Source: Geopsychrobacter sp.
GTDB lineage: Bacteria > Desulfobacterota > Desulfuromonadia > Desulfuromonadales > Geopsychrobacteraceae
DNA length: 6,928 bases
Assembly: GCA_021647445.1 (NCBI GenBank)
Contig: JAKIUS010000086.1
Span: 1 to 6,928 of the forward strand
Reading direction: 5' to 3'
Below are positions 6,261 to 6,928 of this stretch, piece after piece. Positions within the stretch are counted from its first letter, which is position 1. Each line of letters starts with the position of its first letter. The notes beneath the pieces were generated by a model, which had not been told where the DNA came from, made no database searches, and saw only the letters and a list, made by a program, of their open reading frames with translations. A program made the position numbers and the translations under genes.

Positions 6261-6424
6261 TTAAAACCGCAATTTCAACAACTAATCTTTCTTCATGATC
6301 TTTCTAAACCTTGGATGGCCATAACGCTTACCATTTGCAACAACACACCTAGAAAATGCCTCGGCTTCAAAATCCTGCCGAGATATTCCAAAAACAACTG
6401 TTGCACTTCAAATGTGAATCCACC
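6103..6424. other. 322-bp gap between the methyltransferase and the IS, probably decayed sequence
   Basis: It is more AT-rich than the flanking genes (about 40% GC at 6121-6180 by my count). Besides the broken ORF at 6096-6260 and a hairpin at 6360-6382, two overlapping open stretches of about 40 codons are seen on the minus strand (6424-6293, in frame with the methyltransferase after its TGA, and about 6407-6282). Neither has a start signal or recognisable family motif, and they cannot both be coding. Best read as remnants or non-coding sequence. Confidence 0.45.
6350..6382 (-). terminator. Weak candidate intrinsic terminator after the methyltransferase gene
   Basis: A perfect GC-rich 6-bp stem, CTCGGC/GCCGAG (6377-6382 with 6360-6365), with an 11-base loop lies about 43 bases after the stop at 6425. 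On the minus strand it is followed 3 bases later by only four T (6356-6353), so it would be inefficient. If real, it would separate the methyltransferase transcript from the operon beyond the IS. Confidence 0.3.
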
Positions 6425-6928
6425 TCACCGAGGGCCGATTTTTAGATCCTGAAGGGACCATAGTCCAAGGCACTTGTCCGCAAACAGTTTATTACCTTCC
6501 GTGCAACCCTCGTTTATAAGCTCTAGCGGTTCTGGAAAATTAAACGGTGCCAGCTGCTTGTTTAGCGGTCTCCAGAACCCTGAGCCCAGATCTTCATTTT
6601 TCTTGCGCGCTGTAAAGGTCGTGGTCAACAGATATCTGGCACCTGAGCGTTTGAAGTTTGCCAGCACGTTCAAGGAGTCCTCAAACGATAGATGAACAAG
6701 GCAGTCACGTGAAAAAATGAGATCAGCCTTTGGTAGATCGGCATCCGCCAGATTCATGCTCTGAAAAGATATTTTTGAATTCCCAAAGGCCTGCTGATTT
6801 TTTTCGACAAGCGCCTCGACAATATCCAGACCGATATAGTGCTCGACAGGAAGATCAACTTCCTTCATCCACATCCAGTCGCCACAAGGCGCATCAACAA
6901 AGCTTTTGATTTCGAGCTGACGTAAAAG
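6425..6928 (-). CDS. Class I SAM-dependent methyltransferase, 5' end outside the window
   Basis: The frame is open to the right edge, so the visible 167 codons are the C-terminal part. Met at 6874 is not the start: the 18 codons before it encode QLEIKSFVDAPCGDW, which holds SAM-binding motif I (DAPCGDW). Further along are the acidic end of strand 2 (YIGLDIVEALVEKN), motif-II-like MNLADADLPKADLIFSRDCLVHLSFED and ARYLLTTTFTARKKNEDLGSGFWRPLNKQLAPFNFPEP. This layout matches small soluble methyltransferases found in polysaccharide loci, which methylate sugars or related metabolites. The substrate is unknown, and O-methylation of the glycan is inference from location. The protein ends normally at TGA 6427-6425. 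The downstream operon is separated from it by 322 bp and an IS remnant. Confidence 0.85.
   Translation of the reverse strand, partial: LLRQLEIKSFVDAPCGDWMWMKEVDLPVEHYIGLDIVEALVEKNQQAFGNSKISFQSMNLADADLPKADLIFSRDCLVHLSFEDSLNVLANFKRSGARYLLTTTFTARKKNEDLGSGFWRPLNKQLAPFNFPEPLELINEGCTEGNKLFADKCLGLWSLQDLKIGPR

Noticed and set aside
6207..6452. 81-codon plus-strand ORF in the 322-bp gap
   Set aside because: It overlaps the 3' end of the methyltransferase on the other strand, has no ribosome site that I can see, and matches no family I recognise.
6872..6874. ATG at 6874 as start of the methyltransferase
   Set aside because: SAM-binding motif I lies just upstream in the same frame, and the frame is open to the window edge.
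1..6928. CRISPR arrays, tRNA or rRNA genes
   Set aside because: No regularly spaced repeats and no tRNA- or rRNA-like stretch were seen on either strand. The only long repeat is the IS end.

Overview
The window is an accessory surface-polysaccharide (O-antigen, capsule or EPS type) biosynthesis locus from a Gram-negative bacterium, most likely a proteobacterium. This rests on protein family resemblance: a WbuB-like glycosyltransferase, an RmlD-like sugar-nucleotide reductase, and an IS3-family OrfA N-terminus of a type common in beta- and gammaproteobacteria. Genus cannot be fixed from the sequence; base composition is near-balanced, with AT-richer gaps.

Every credible gene is on the minus strand, so transcription runs from high to low coordinates. 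From the right edge: a class I SAM-dependent methyltransferase that enters from outside the window (6425-6928); a 322-bp AT-rich stretch with a possible terminator and a possible broken ORF (6103-6424); a truncated IS3-family insertion sequence of about 175 bp (5928-6102); four glycosyltransferases (4623-6017, 3343-4626, 2176-3195, 956-2179); an RmlD-like reductase (65-940); and the end of a second copy of the same IS (1-40), which continues out of the window to the left.

The five central genes look like one leftward operon. Two junctions are 4-bp ATGA stop/start overlaps, one gap is 15 bp, and one gap is 147 bp. The glycosyltransferases would assemble an oligosaccharide repeat unit on a lipid carrier at the inner face of the cytoplasmic membrane. 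The reductase would make a deoxysugar donor, plausibly an N-acetylated 6-deoxy-L-hexosamine (L-FucNAc or L-QuiNAc type), given its pairing with the WbuB-like enzyme. The other enzymes of such a pathway, the lipid-carrier initiating transferase, flippase and polymerase are not in the window.

The most notable point is the right-hand IS junction. The first glycosyltransferase reads in frame from the IS OrfA start codon: about 30 residues of transposase N-terminus are fused to a GT-B glycosyltransferase, and the OrfA Shine-Dalgarno sequence and putative IS promoter lie just upstream. A decayed IS may therefore have been co-opted as the expression signal of the whole sugar operon. Two IS ends in the same orientation bracket the five-gene module, giving a composite-transposon-like or recombination-prone layout.
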